From: Saposhnikovia divaricata
Lineage: Eukaryota; Streptophyta; Magnoliopsida; Apiales; Apiaceae
DNA length: 64,000 nt
Assembly: GCA_036435485.1 (NCBI GenBank)
Contig: CM071597.1
Span: 173,768,147 to 173,832,146, forward strand
Direction of reading: 5' to 3'
Shown here: positions 1 through 13,239 of the stretch, piece by piece
Layout: each line of letters opens with the position of its first letter
Numbering within the stretch: the stretch's first letter is position 1
The notes under the pieces: model-generated
Told to the model about the DNA's origin: nothing
Database searches by the model: none
What the model saw: the letters and a program-made list of their open reading frames with translations, nothing else
Translations under genes and position numbers: made by a program

Positions 1-786
1 GAGGTTGAAAGATTTTTCCAAAAGTGTTGCTAAGATTGAACCAGAGTATAGGTCCATAGAATAATGGACAAAACAGCAAGATATGTTGACACGTGAAATT
101 GCGATCAAATGGTATTGGATATAATCATGATTATTTTCTTCTTTGATGAACCTCTATAGTTCAGAGGTAAATTCTGAGTATGATATTTTACAAAAAAAAA
201 AAAATTCTATAATCCTTTAGAATTCTATTCTTTTCTTCTCTCTTATTCATCTTCTTTATGAATTGAGAAGAACAACCCTTTAAGGAGGGGAGGTACTGCT
301 ACGTGACTATCTGTCTATGTGATAGAAGTCTAAGTGGAATACCATAACTTGTTTAATTGCTTGTCAAGTACTAAAGGCTGGCCCCCTTCTGTACTAACTA
401 TGCAATATAACAAATGTTCAATTGATCATAGTGATCTCTCAATAAATCTTTCCACTTCTCTATATTGATCGAGATTACGAAGATTAAGGCGATCAGGAAA
501 TGCATAGTGCGAGTGAGGTTATCTCCGAATTCGCAATGCGATAGTGATACCGATGTCACTGTAGATACCAATAAGGGTGATATTATATGAATGAGTAAGA
601 GCAGAACCAGGATAGTGTGATGTGCAAAAGTAGAAATGTTGATAAAAATGAAAAAGAGAGTACTGTAGCACTACGGAGATGTGTTGTAAACGGGTTGAAA
701 TGATTAAGGATCAACCGAGGACTGGAAAGCTAGATGACAAACAAGAACCCGATTGTTTCCTACCTGATTCCGGGACGGAATCCTTT

Positions 787-799
787 TAAGGAGGGGAGA
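787..799 (+). other. Polypurine tract of element D
   Basis: The purine run AAGGAGGGGAGA lies directly before the LTR start, after the conserved GATTCCGGGACGGAATCC stretch also found before the PPT of B and, reversed, of A and C. It is the expected plus-strand primer for reverse transcription of a + strand element. Confidence 0.85.
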
Positions 800-3549
800 C
801 TGTAAGAACCCCAAATTTTGGATATAATTTGTAAGAACCCAGATTTTTGGTACTAATTAAAACTTTTTATTATGTATTGGAGTATGAATGTATCAATGGG
901 TTAATAGATGGATATTGAATGGATTCGGATTCAATTATGATATGCCATGAAGAATGGTATTGGTTGACAACTTATATAAGAATTATCTATCTCCTAGGAA
1001 ATTAAGAGGTGGCAATTCCAATGAAGAAGATTATTCTTATGTCATCCAAATCGATATCTGTTATTAGTCCGGTGGTTCCGTAAAAGGGTTAAGGAATGTT
1101 CGAAAGAGAATCGGGACATTTGTATAAACCGAGAGAGTAAGTAAAGAAAAATGGATGAATAGTGTTTTTGGTGGGAATGAGAATATTATGAGACGACACT
1201 ATATAGAAGTACCCGGAATGGATTTTTGAATTCGTATTAGTGATTCGAGGGGAAAATAAGTGTATGTAAAAGCTGTCGGATTCTGAAAAACAGCATTTTT
1301 ATTTTCTCCGAGAATTCCCTGGACACTGATAGACTTAAGGATTTAATGAGAGGATTTAAGGAATTTAAATTCGAGAGTTACCAAGAAAGATGGAGAATGG
1401 TATTATAAATGTTAAGAAGGTTGTCAGTAAAACCCTAACTAGAAACGAATGAGTTATTCCTCCGAACGATCAATGAATTGAGTAATAAACGGACAAGGAA
1501 ACAAGCAAGGAATCAAGATACATGCATGTGCTAGTGGATAACATCAAGTAACCAAGCTAGTTACAAGTTAACTAGCATCATTAGAAAACCAACCAAGCAC
1601 TTAGCTTACAACACACACCTTGCCACAAGAATGCAACACTTGTCCACTTGATTAGCTCATCCATGACCAAAGCACTTTATTAAAGTGGCTTTATGCAAGA
1701 TATTATCAAAAATAATTCATTTAGACTAGATGAGATCAAAGACAAGCCAAGCAAACTCCATTCTCTCCATTTCTTCAAAACTGCCCAGCAAGAATAACCA
1801 TGAAAGAAAAATTCATATCTCAAAATCTAGAGCTTCTAAAATCACCAAATTTTGACCATAGCCTCTCCACACCATGTGTAAGGTTCGTTCAAAATTTCAT
1901 GGCCAACAAAGTAGTATAGCCTAGTCAAATCCATGCTCAAAGTTGGGGCAACAAATCTGACCAGTTTCTGTCCAGTGGGAAAAACGGGTTCAAAACCATA
2001 GCTACGAAGCTTCAAATTAGATGATATAGGACTCAAAACAAAGCTTATGAAGAGGCCAAGATGTGGTAAAAATTTGAGAGCCAAACTCTTATTTTTCGAT
2101 TTTCTATGATTTTTACAAAAGTGATGATGAATAGTAACCCTTAGAAACTAACTTTGATTTCTTGTTTTGTTTGGATGATCCAAGCTTTGTTGAGGCTATA
2201 CAAGGACTATAACAAGCTTAGTAAGGCTAGGACACTCTCCAAGGAAGGTATAATCCTTAAGAACCCTAGATGTTATTTTAAGATTATGTATGTTTTTGGT
2301 GGATTTTAGCATAGTTATGACATTAGTGTTATCATGAGCATGATCTTGTAGTTGGTTTGACCATATGATGATTATGATGGTGAAGAGTAATATTCCTGGA
2401 CTTGTTGAGATGTATAACATGTGTATAAGATGTATGGATGCCCGGTGTGGCTTGGTTGTGTTGAAAACAATTTTGAAACGTTCGATTTATAGCCGTCGTA
2501 ATGCCCGATTTTCATTAGACCTTAGTAATTCGTGCATAACAGTTAGGTTAAATTTCTGACCTTAATGGATACATGACCTAACCTTGTAGATCTCGAGTCA
2601 TAGATCGCTTTGGCGAAAGAATCGAAGCATTCCGACTTACGGTTTAGGAGTTATGGCCGACTTAGTAAAAGTTGTTCGAAACCGTAACTACAAGTTCGTT
2701 ATTAAAATTGAACCTCGGTAAAATATGAAAGTTTGTGACGAATCATGGTAATTAAATATTAGAGGTCATGAGGAAGATTTGAAAGAAAACCACATGTCAT
2801 TTGGATCGTTTTTCGATTTTATAAAAATGTTCAAGTCGAGGTTAAATATAAACGAACCCCTAAAATGGATACTTGGTTATAACTTTGGTAAAACACTTAG
2901 AAAATGGGCGATAAAACTCGAGGTATAATCTTGGTTCATAAACGACCGACCTTAGGACTTACCCGGCTTAAGTATATGTCAAGTGTAAGTATAATGACAT
3001 GTCTTAATAACGAACAAAAGTCGGATCGTATCGGTAATAAAAAGAGTTATACAAAAGGGTGCATAACGAGATAACTTGAAAGCGTGTTTCGACTTAAGTA
3101 AAGTTATACGTAACCTTCTAAAGAAGTGTTAGGTGATTAATCTCGAATATTCTGATTGTTTATAGATCACCGAGCTGAACCGGGACACGCTACCTCTACC
3201 CACACCCGACTACCAGGCAAGTGTTCAAACCTTTGAACCTGTTGTTGTGATAATATATGTATATGATTTCTATTTTACATATGCCATCGCATGCATGCCT
3301 GTTTCCAATTATATTGTGACTCTGGTTTTTTTGTGATACTTGTTCCCTGAATTGATATTGGCTTATAGACTAGATACGATTTATCAGTAATAAGCCAGAT
3401 TATTTTGGTAAGACCCTTAGCGAAGGGCATATGATATTCATTCTAAATATAGACCGGGAGTCGGTATTTTGAGTTATAGATAGCCGTGGAAACCCGGAGG
3501 GATTCCAACGACAGATTATTATTTATCTGAGGAAGGTTATTGTTAAACG

Positions 3550-4200
3550 TTATTATATTCCATAAAGTATCAATTACTTGGAAATATTTCGAGGAATGTT
3601 ATTCGAGTATTATCTTAGTCGAGAGATAATAAATGAATGTTAATTTTGAATATTCATTTAGAGTTGATATTTAATGAATATTTGATATTCTTTAGAATGT
3701 TATTTATTAAATGAATATTACTTTCGAATATTCATTTAAGGTTTTATGTACTTAATGAATATTATTTTAAAATATTCATTGGAAGTTCTATTTACTTAAG
3801 GAATATTATTTCGATTATTCCTTTAAAGTTTTGATTACTAAATGAATATTATTTGGATATTCATTTAGAAGATTATTTATTAAATGAATGCTATTTGGAT
3901 TTTCATTTAAAAGAGTAAATATTAAATGAACATTATTTTCGAATATTCATTTAAGGTTCGACTTATTTATTGAATACTATTTTAAATATTTATTGGAGTT
4001 TAATTATTTAATGAATATTATTTCGAATATTCATTTGAGGAGGGATTTATTTATTAAATAATTCCATATATTCATTCGAGGATTACTTACGAGCAATATT
4101 ATGAGTTAATAATATTCCATAATTATTATTGAGTAAATAAATATTCTTGGAATATTTATTTAATCCTTTTAAAATTCTTTTTAAAATAATTTATATTATT
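3550..4200. repeat. AT-rich palindrome array in the LTR of element D
   Basis: Repeated copies of AATGAATATT followed within a few bases by AATATTCATT give a run of short potential hairpins separated by AT-rich spacers. Equivalent arrays lie at the matching place in the LTRs of A and C. Confidence 0.75.
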
Positions 4201-5110
4201 CGGAGATTACCTTCCACCTCCAGATATTATGTAAAATATTTCGGAGTTTTTTTACGACTATTTTATCAAGGAAAGGTTCCCAACTCTTTCTTTTTCATTT
4301 AAATCTATCTTAAAAGGATTTAAATGCTCGCTCAAACTTCCATATTATAGGGGAACCTACTTGAGCAATGTTATTTATCTTGTTGGCTTCCCGGTCATAA
4401 TTTATCCTCTTCACTCGCAACTTGGTTGCTATGGACTCATTAAGTCTGTGTTTACCTTCTCATCTTTCGAGGGGTAAGATTGTTGGAACAAGTTGATGTT
4501 CGTTACCAAGCAATAGCTTGGAAGTTATTGGTGAATTTTCCTTTCCAACTAGATACGACTACTTTGTAGAGTCTTATCAACAAGTATTATACTTGGGGAA
4601 AGGGGGACGAACGTTACATTCAGAATCATGAATTCTATTGGAACTAGGAGTCGTGTAAGAGGCCGAGTAGCGCCGGTCCATCCCCTTTGGCCTGGGAGAG
4701 CTAGTAAGGCGGTAGACAAGTAAAGCCGTCAGTTCTTCCTTCTACCGGTAGTAAATCTAATTTGAGCTGTACGATCTTGACTGATCATCAAGATTGGAAC
4801 AGCGGGCGCGGTGAATACTCCATCATTGGTTCATCATCCAAACTTATTTATTTCCTGCAACATGATTACTGTTGGCAGAGCTGGAAAAGTGTTCGTAACT
4901 GGAATTGCAATATTTTCCATGCAAGTTCCTCTTTATAATATCTTGCTTATTTTCGACATAGCAGATATTCCCTCATATATTTACATTTTGAGTTACCTTG
5001 TAACTTCATCGTTCATATTATACTGGCATCATTTCCGTAAATGCATGGCATATGGTTTGAAAGATACTTTTGAACTGTTATATATTATCGTTCAGTTAAA
5101 TATTATTGTT

Positions 5111-5129
5111 GGTGGGCTATTGCTCACCC
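5111..5129 (+). other. Conserved hairpin near the LTR 3' end
   Basis: GGTGGGC-TATT-GCTCACC is a seven-pair stem with a four-base loop and one G.T pair. It is followed by TTGCTTTATT. The same element occurs, reversed, in the LTRs of A and C. Role unknown; it would lie in the transcribed R/U5 part of an LTR. Confidence 0.6.
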
Positions 5130-5885
5130 TTGCTTTATTATTATATCACAACAACAGCTAGACTAGATGACTCGCACAAGGCGCACTCGATGCTGGCGAG
5201 GACGATGAGACTACCAGAGCCGAAGAGAAAGCTATTGGTAGGATAGATTTATTCTTTCAGTACCAAGTATATGGTCTAGTATGACTCATGTAAATGGATG
5301 GCAAAGAGTATGTATTTATATTAAAATTCTTTTGGGTTGTAAGAACTCATAATGTGTTTAATAAAATTTGGTTGTTACTCTGATTTCATCTCTGGGACTA
5401 TAACGGGTGTGTTTTATGTTATTGTTTTGGGTCACAAGGTTGTAATTTAATATTTTTGTTGAACTGTGGATGGGAATTGAGACGGTAACGACCAGATCCC
5501 TGACCCCGGATCTAGGGGTGTTACAGTGTGACCATATATAAAAGCAGATTATAGAAAATTATTTAATAAAGGATGGAAAAGTCAAAGTGTTCTGAAAATA
5601 GAAATGTTAAGTTATAAGAAATCTGCATAATACACTTAAGTGTTCACGTTTTAGTATTACATATGGAAAGTTTCGGTAATAGTATAAGTTAAATGGTTCG
5701 ATATTACTGAAAGTTCACCTTGATTATGCATTTATTCCATATTTAAGTGAGGACCTATATTTTAATAAATTAAATTGCTCTTCACCTAGATTTTATTATG
5801 TAGTTGCTCTGGTAATTCTTTTGAACTGATTTACATGCCCATAGATATATACTTATACTTATGTTTCTTTGATATTTTTTAATAG

Positions 5886-5917
5886 GTGAAATAAATTCTA
5901 TCAAGATTTCTAAGATG
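5886..5917 (+). CDS. Possible short exon of an unidentified host gene
   Basis: Thirty-two bases lie between a TTTTTAATAG acceptor and a GTAAGA donor. They read open (GEINSIKISKM in the frame ending in phase 0), which fits the phase of the next candidate exon at 6031. The product is not recognised. Splice-site quality and phase agreement are the only support. Confidence 0.3.
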
Positions 5918-6030
5918 GTAAGATATCCAGCAGGAATGATAGCAAATTTAATTAGGAACGGGGCTGACTGATATGGATGATAATCTTTTGAAAGTTACAA
6001 GAAAATATGAATTTTCACTTTTTTTTGCAG

Positions 6031-6171
6031 TATGAAGATGGTAGTTTCAGTTTTACCTTTGCGAAGAAAGAAGCTTATGCTTCACTAGTTGCTACGTTCA
6101 ATGTACTCTTATGGAACTTAGCTATAGACCTTTGTATAATGTATTTAACTTTCTTGCATTGGCTGAAGTGA
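6031..6171 (+). CDS. Possible exon of an unidentified host gene
   Basis: A strong pyrimidine-rich acceptor (CTTTTTTTTGCAG) precedes an open stretch beginning YEDGSFSFTFAKKEAYASLV. It stays open for 46 codons to a TGA at 6169-6171, but the true exon may end earlier at an internal donor. Together with 5886-5917 and 21096-21157 it may form the end of one gene now split by element A, 14.6 kb long and inserted in the intron. I do not recognise the family. It could also be a decayed gene relic. Confidence 0.35.
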   Translation, partial: YEDGSFSFTFAKKEAYASLVATFNVLLWNLAIDLCIMYLTFLHWLK

Positions 6172-6936
6172 TAAAATCCTCATGAAGTCAACTTTTGTAT
6201 TATGCAGTATTTCTTGATGTGAGGCATGAGCTATGATTTTTCTAGTTTTTGTTTTAATTTTAATTTTATTATTTTTTCCTTTGAGTGCAAGGCATACTAT
6301 ATTTCCTGCATTATAGCAAATCAGCAATCAAACTATGTGTGCTCCTTGGAGAAGTATAAAGTAATAAAGGAAAAAGATGTTTGATGCGTCCATTGAGACG
6401 AAGAAGTTCTTCTTTTTAAATGTCAAACTTTGATATGATATTTTGTGTTGCTAGTTTTGTTCTCAAAGATTTTGAGTTCTGCCATCTTTTTTGTTGTAAC
6501 AGCCCCAGATTCGGGGTTGAGGACCTGGTCGTTATGGTCTCATATTCCATAAACAATACTTGCACTTGAATCAAAATAAATAAATAGCATGCTATGGCCC
6601 CACAGTAATATCACATCACACACAACCAGTTATAGTCCCAGAGATGAAATTGAAATAATACCCTAATCATAGGATCCACAAGTTATAAGTCATTACAACC
6701 CAAAATGATTACAGAATAAATTTAATAATTTTTTGCAATTGATTAACATAAATCATACATATAACTAAGTCTGATACATAAAAGCTACTAGTCGAGCTTA
6801 CTGGCTGCTCCTGCCTCAGCAATGGCTGCTATGACAATAGCGGGTAACCCTCTAACGGCTGTCACCTGATTGCGTTGAGTGCGCCTTGTGCGGGCCATCA
6901 GATCTAGCTGTTGTTGTGATATAATAAATAAAGTAA

Positions 6937-6955
6937 GGGTGAGCAATAGCCCACC
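6937..6955 (-). other. Conserved LTR hairpin, element A 3' LTR
   Basis: GGGTGAGCAATAGCCCACC on the + strand is the reverse complement of the hairpin at 5111-5129. It lies in the same place relative to the LTR 3' end. Confidence 0.55.
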
Positions 6956-7819
6956 AACAATAATGTATACTAAAAAATAATATATATAACCATTCAAAAG
7001 TATTTTTGAAACCATATGCCATGCATTAACGAACATAGTGCCAGTATAATATAAATGATGAAGTTACCAGGTAACTCAGAGTACTTTTATTTCTGAACAG
7101 TTTTCAAACCCTGTCAACACGAGTGATACTTCATGTTACAGAAAATAAATAGATTTGGATGATGAACCAATGCTGGAGTATGTCGCGCTGGATGACACCA
7201 CCTTACGATGATCAGTCAAAGGTCGTGCATCTCAAAATTTGTTTTGCTACATGTAGAAGGAAGAACATATTGACACCACCATACGCTGGATCTCTCTAGC
7301 CATCTTTGGGCTTGGTCGGGGCCGGCGCCACTCAGACCCTATTTCCAGGATGGACTGTCCCACAGCCTCTTATACTAGTTTCAATGATGGACTGTCCCAC
7401 AGCCTCTTACACATTATACAAATACTCCTAGTTCGAATAAATCCATGACTCTGAAATGTAAAGCTCGTCCCCCTTTCCCCAAGTGTAATACTTGTTGATA
7501 GGACTCCACAAGGTAATCATATCTAGTTGGAAAGGAAAATTCACCAATATTTCTCAAGCTGTTGCTTGTTAATGGATATCGACTTGTTCCAACAATCTTA
7601 CCCCTCGAACGATGATGAAGTAACAGAGAGACTCGTCTTGATAAATAGCAACCAAGTTGCGAGTGAAAAGATTAGTTTTAAAAGATTTATGACCGGGCAG
7701 TTAAACAAAATAAATAACAGCTCTCAAGTAAGGTTCCCTTATATTTTGAAAGATAGCTTTAAATGAAGAAAATGGAGTTTTGGGAACCTCTCCTTGATAA
7801 AATAATCATAATAAGGCTC

Positions 7820-8300
7820 AAGAATATTTTACGTAATATTTGGAGGTTGAAGATAATATTTGAATAAAATGAATCATTTTTAAAACTAGTTAAAAGAATT
7901 AAAGAAATATTCCAAGAATATTTATTAAACCATAAATATTTCCAGAATATTCTTAATATAAAATATTGCTCATAATTAACCATCGAGTGAATATATAAAT
8001 ATTCACGAAATAAATAATTCCTCGAATGAATATTCTAAATAATATTCAATAAATAAGTAAGACCTTAAATAGGTTTTCAGAATAATATACCTTGCAGAAA
8101 TAAAGCTCAAATGAATATTCCAAATAATATTCATTAAATAAATAAACTCAAATGAATATTCCAAAATAATATTCATCTAAATCAATAACCTCAAATGAAT
8201 ATTCAAAATATTATTCATTAAATAAATAATCTCGAATGAACATTCAAAAAATATTCCATAAATAAGTAATGGAAAAATATATATTTAAATATTTTCCTCA
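7820..8300. repeat. Palindrome array in element A 3' LTR
   Basis: Monomers of the form AATGAATATTC..AATAATATTCATT repeat with a spacing of about 42 bp between about 8109 and 8240, with looser copies on either side. Each monomer is an inverted repeat able to form a short hairpin. Confidence 0.75.
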
Positions 8301-10820
8301 GAAAATAATCACAATATTTCAAGAAATACTGACTTCCGGTCTATATTAGAAGAATGAGATCATATGCCCATCACTAAGGGTCTTAGCAATATCCGGCTTA
8401 TAACTAGTACATCTCGTATCTAACTTATAAGCCAACATAAAATCATGGAACAAGTATCACAATATAATTTGAAAGAAGACATGCATGCTATGGCATATGT
8501 GTAGCAACAATCAATCATATATATTATCAGAACAATAGTTCCAAAGTATTGGAAACTTGCCTGGTAATCTGGTAGGGATATTGTGCCCTGGATCAGTCCG
8601 GTGATCTATAAATAATCAAATATCCGAGATAAGTTACTTAACGCTTTGAAAGGTTAAGTATATACTTTACTTAAGTTAAAACACGTTTTCGAGTTATCTC
8701 GTTATGTACACTCTAGTGTAACTTTTATTAACACCGTTATGATCCGACACTTGCTCATTATCAAGGCATGTCGTTACACTTACACTTGGTAAGTTCTTAA
8801 GTCATATAACTTCTAAGGTCGGTCGTTTACCAACAAAGATTATACCTCGATATATATTGTCCAATTTCTAAGTTATAACCAAGTATACCTCAAAGGGGTT
8901 CATTCGCACTTAATCTCGATTCAAACTTTTTTATAAAATCGAAAAATGATTCGTTTGACATGAGGTTTTCTCTCACACTTTCCTTATGATCTCTAGTATT
9001 TAATTACAAAGATTCTCCACTGAATTAATCATGTTAAGGGGGTTCAATTTCTGTTACAAACTCGCACTAACGGTTTCGAATTAATCATGTTAAGGGGGTT
9101 CAATTTCTGTTACAAACTCGCACTTACGGTTTCGAACTAAATCGACCATAACTCCTAAATCGTAAGTCCGTTTGCTTTGCACTTACGGTTTACAAAACGA
9201 TCTATGACTCGAGATCTATAAGGGTAGGTCATATATTCATCAAGGGAAGAAAATTAACCCAACTGTTATGCACGAATTTTAAGGGTTTAACGAAATTTCG
9301 GCATTATGACTGCTATAAATCGAACGTTTCTAAATTTATAACATCACAACCAAGCCACACCGGGCATACCATCAATCTTATACACATGATATTCATCTTA
9401 ACAAGTCCAAGAACATCTCACTACACCATCATATTCATCATATTACTTAGATTAACTAAAACACTACATAATCATGCTTATAATACACCATATTCATAAC
9501 TAATCTCAAAACCACCAAGAACATACATAAAACTTAAGATTCAACCAAGGGTTTCAAGTGGTATACCTTCCTTGGAGTGTTTACTAGCCTTAATAAACCT
9601 TGTATAGTCCTTATATATGCTTAAAGTACCTTAGATCATCCAAAGAAACCAAGAAAACAAAATTAGTTCTTGAAAGTTACTATTCACCCTTATCTTTGAT
9701 GATTTTATTAAATATGCTAGACTTGGAATTTAATGCTCAAATTCATAGGATAACTATGATATGAAATGTAGTACTCGCCACAAAAATCTTAGGATCAAAC
9801 AATGGTTGGAGGTTGGATTTTGGTTTTGGAATTAAGCAAAGGGCCGAGTGGATGTAAATGAGAGAGAGATGGAGTTTTGCTTGCTTTGCTCTTGCTCTTT
9901 TGATCTAATCTTGTATTATTATGATTATATCTATCCTAAAGCTACTTTATTAAAGTGGTGTGGTCATGCATGAGCTAATCAAGTGGACAAGTGTTGTGAT
10001 TTTGTGGGTTGATGATGAGATTAAGCTAATTACTTGGTTGATTTTCTAAGTATGCTAGTTATCTTCGTAATTACTTGGTTCATTGATCTTATCCTCTTGC
10101 ACATGCATGCACCTTGGCTCTCTGCTTGTTTCTTTGTCCGGTTATTGCTCAATTTCATTAATCGTTCGGAGGAATATCTCAAGTATTTCTAGTTAGGGTT
10201 TTACCGGAAACCTTCTTGATATTTCTGCTAACATCTTTAATCCTTCTTTATAATTCTTGAATTTAAATCCCTCAAATCTCTTTAATAAATCCTTAAATCA
10301 TTCAGTGTCTAGGGAAATCTCGAAGAAAATTAAAGTACTATTTTTCTGATTCTGATATCGTTTACATACACTTATATTGCCTATCGGTCATTAATACGAA
10401 CTCAGAAATCCGTTCTGAATACTCCTATATAGCGTCGTCTGATAATATTCCAATTTGCACCAAAACACTATTCATTGCTTATCTTCTCTTTAACTATTAT
10501 AATTAGAAAAATGTTCTCGCGCTTTCCCGAGCGTTCCTTAACCCTTTTACAGAACCACTGGACTTATAACATATATCGATTTGGATGACATGAGAATACT
10601 TCCTTTGTTTGTATACCATATCTTAATTTCTTGGCGATAGATTATTCTTACCTAAGTTGTCAACCAATTGCAGCATTCATAGCATATAAACAATTGAATC
10701 CAAATCCATTCAACATTCATTCTTTCAACCACTGATACATTGCAGTCGTAACCACTATTCATTCATACTCCAATACGTAATAAAAGTTTTAATTCCTACC
10801 AAAAATTTGGGTTCTTACAA

Positions 10821-10832
10821 TCTCCCCTCCTT
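10821..10832 (-). other. Polypurine tract of element A
   Basis: TCTCCCCTCCTT on the + strand (AAGGAGGGGAGA on the element strand) adjoins the left LTR and is followed by the conserved AAAAGGATTCCGTCCCG block. It marks the 3' end of the interior. Confidence 0.85.
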
Positions 10833-13230
10833 AAAAGGATTCCGTCCCGCAATCAGGTAGAAAACAAAGAGTCGCTTGTCTGTCATTTCTCTTTCCAGTT
10901 TCCCGGTCAATTATTAATCATTCCAATCCTTTTACAGCACATCTCATCAGTGCTACTATACCCCCTTTATCCTTTTTTTTATTCAACTTTGCTACTTTTT
11001 ATACAACACACTATCCGGGTTATGCCCTTACCCAATCATATACTATTACCCTTATTGGTATCTGTAGTGACCTTGGTATCACTATCGCGCTGCGAATTCG
11101 GAGATAACCTCACTCGCACTATGCATTTCCTGCTCGCTTTAATCTTCGCAATCTCGATCAATATGGGGAAGTGGAAAGATTTGTTGAGAGATCACTATGA
11201 TCAATGAACATTTGTTATATTACATAGTTAGTACAGAAGGGGGCCAGCCTTTAGTACTTGACAAGCAATTAAACAAGTTATGGTATTCCACTTAGACTTC
11301 TATCACACAGACAGATAGTCACGTAGCAATACTTCCCCTCCTTAAAGGGTTGTTCTTCTCAATTCAAAAAGAAGATGAATAAGGGAGAAGAAAAGAAAAG
11401 AATTTCAAAGAATCATAGAACTTTTCATGATTGCAAGATATCATACTTAGAATTTACCTCTGAACTATAGAGGTTCATTAGAGAAGAAAATAATCGTAAT
11501 CGTATTAAATACTACTTTATCGTAATCTCACTTGTCAATATATTCTTGCTGCTCTGTCCATCATTCTATGGACCTATACTCTTGTTCAATCTTAGCACGC
11601 TCATTTTTGGAAAATCTTTCAACTCTTAAGGTTAAATCTTAGATTTATCGCTTGACATCATTGTTACTGATATTCCACGCCATGCTACTAGCTCTTTCAT
11701 ATTTATAACACTAACACTATCAGGTTGTCATCCCGAGAATTCGTTAGAAAGCCCATTCATTAATCCATTCATAACATTCCTTGCTTCACATTCCACAATT
11801 ACTTTCCCAATCTTTTCTTAATCAATCACATCCTTCTTATTATCTGATTCTTATTCTCTTCTGTTATTTATCTATACCATCATCTCATTACTGAGACATC
11901 CTTTGTACTTGGCACCTCCTTACTGGTATCCCGTCACCTTTACTCAATGAGCCTCACATTTTTTGGGTCAATCTTTCCTTTGTTCAACTGTCTAAATTCT
12001 CACTATCCTGTTTCCTGAGCCTCTTTATTACTCAATCATTCTATTCCAAATTTCCTCGAGTTCTCCCAACTTAAAGGGAGTTAATTTGTATGTCATTTAT
12101 GCTTTCAATTTCAACTTTCCATTGTGTTCAATAACTTTGCCATGTCAATTTCATACTTTTCTTGCTTCATTGCTGGGGTTTCTCAGGAGTTCTCATATCT
12201 AACTCCCTTATTGATCCTCAACTCTATATTCAATTCTATCCATCACTTGGTTTCCATTTCTACTATAATCACTTTATGAACCATCATGGCATTATTATCT
12301 ATTTTAAACATCACGTCATACCAAAATTAACCACCCAAATATACCTTGACATTTTCTTTACTTGGATCCAACATAATCTATTTTTGTTTTCCATTCCGAC
12401 GTCTCCACAGTCGTTATGACCTAATCTTTTAGAAGGATCACCCTCGTTTGTCGTTTACGTAGTGCTTAAATGGCTAATCATACGGGTTTCATAATTGTCA
12501 GATCAAAATCCTCTAGGGAGAAAAAATAATCACTACTCCTTATCCATAGGGAATACTTTCTAAACTTGATGTAGATATTACATGAGGCAAATAAAATTGC
12601 AAAAAAGCTTCAAGCATCGCAGCTATGACAGGTTGATGAAATTATTAATCTTATATCTTCAGTAGGAGACTGGAAGCTTAACGGTTTACTTAGTCATTTT
12701 GTATCATGGTCCTGGTCTTCCTCAGAATAGGACCTTTTAAAGTATGTAATATGCTTAGGACGATATCAGGAATCGAATCTTTACTTAAACAATTCTTATA
12801 GTTGATTCTTGCATAATCATCAGAGGGAATGTAAATTCCTCCACCACATTATGACCTTTAAGGTTCATTTTTATATCATTTTTTTTCTTTGGTATGAGCA
12901 TTTGTAATTACTCTTCCATCCTTAAAGTGTCGACCACCTCATTGGCCTTTCCTGATAGCAATAATTTCTTGTAATCAATGTTTCCTGGATTTATTCTAAC
13001 TCAAATTTTCTACCTCATTCCCATCACTTTTGGGTGAAAGCATTCTACGTTAAACTCTGCTGAAGGAGAAAAATATCTATCAGTCTCTTTCCATAAGTCA
13101 TTGCTTCCACCTTTCCGTGGGAACTTCAACACAATTACTCCCAATCATACCTAGGATATTTCTTCTCTTAGTTCTTTCTTATTTTAGGATAATCTCAACC
13201 TTTATTTGGTTCAATCCATACTTCCTCATG
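10833..13230 (-). other. Decayed 3' interior of element A (RNase H/integrase zone), no frame
   Basis: This 2.4 kb should hold RNase H and integrase by position, but I can read no domain with confidence. Open frames on either strand are short and without recognisable motifs. It aligns by eye with 52130-54600 of element C; the shared runs suggest common descent after the coding capacity was lost. Confidence 0.55.
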
Positions 13231-13239
13231 GTCTCACAC

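Larger units (their letters stand above)
1..5525 (+). mobile_element. Element D: 3' part of a Ty3/gypsy-like LTR retrotransposon, cut by the window edge
   Basis: Bases 1-786 align by eye with the reverse strand of element A's interior near its 3' end (compare 1-190 with 11640-11450), so this is the tail of an internal domain with no open reading frame. It runs into a polypurine tract at 787-799 and an LTR from TGTAAGAACC (801) to GTGTTACA (5525). The 5' part lies left of the window, so a target duplication cannot be tested; the five bases after the LTR are GTGTG. The element is coding-dead in the visible part. Family assignment rests on the PPT and LTR likeness to A and C, which do contain Ty3/gypsy pol remnants. 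Confidence 0.85.
801..5525 (+). repeat. LTR of element D, a mosaic of A-type and C-type LTR sequence
   Basis: The LTR starts TGTAAGAACCCC and ends GGTGTTACA. The first 29 bases (801-829) equal the 5' tip of element C's LTR. A second LTR-like start (TGTAAGAACCCAG) follows at 830 and continues in A-like sequence. By about 4440 the sequence is C-like, including the 5160-5270 stretch that matches the 3' portion of C's LTRs. An AT-rich palindrome array occupies about 3550-4200. Open frames here, such as the 116-codon one at 4811-5161, have no recognisable product and are best taken as chance. Confidence 0.8.
5526..6494. other. Host DNA between elements D and A
   Basis: This ~970 bp is not LTR-like. 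It holds two possible + strand exons (5886-5917 and 6031-6171) and AT-rich, intron-like sequence. The right end, TTTGT at 6490-6494, is the probable target site of element A. Confidence 0.6.
6495..10819 (-). repeat. 3' LTR of element A
   Basis: It runs from TGTAACAGCC to GGTTCTTACA on the + strand and reads TGTAAGAACC...GGCTGTTACA on the element strand. It is the direct repeat of 16801-21075. Internal landmarks are a hairpin at 6937-6955, a palindrome array at about 7820-8300, and a local duplication of the motif TGTTAAGGGGGTTCAATTTC near 9029-9110 that the other LTR lacks. Confidence 0.9.

Noticed and set aside
4811..5161. 116-codon + strand frame in the D LTR with hydrophobic stretches
   Set aside because: It lies wholly within an LTR and crosses the conserved hairpin; its counterparts in A and C are broken or read on the other strand. 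No family match; judged a chance frame.
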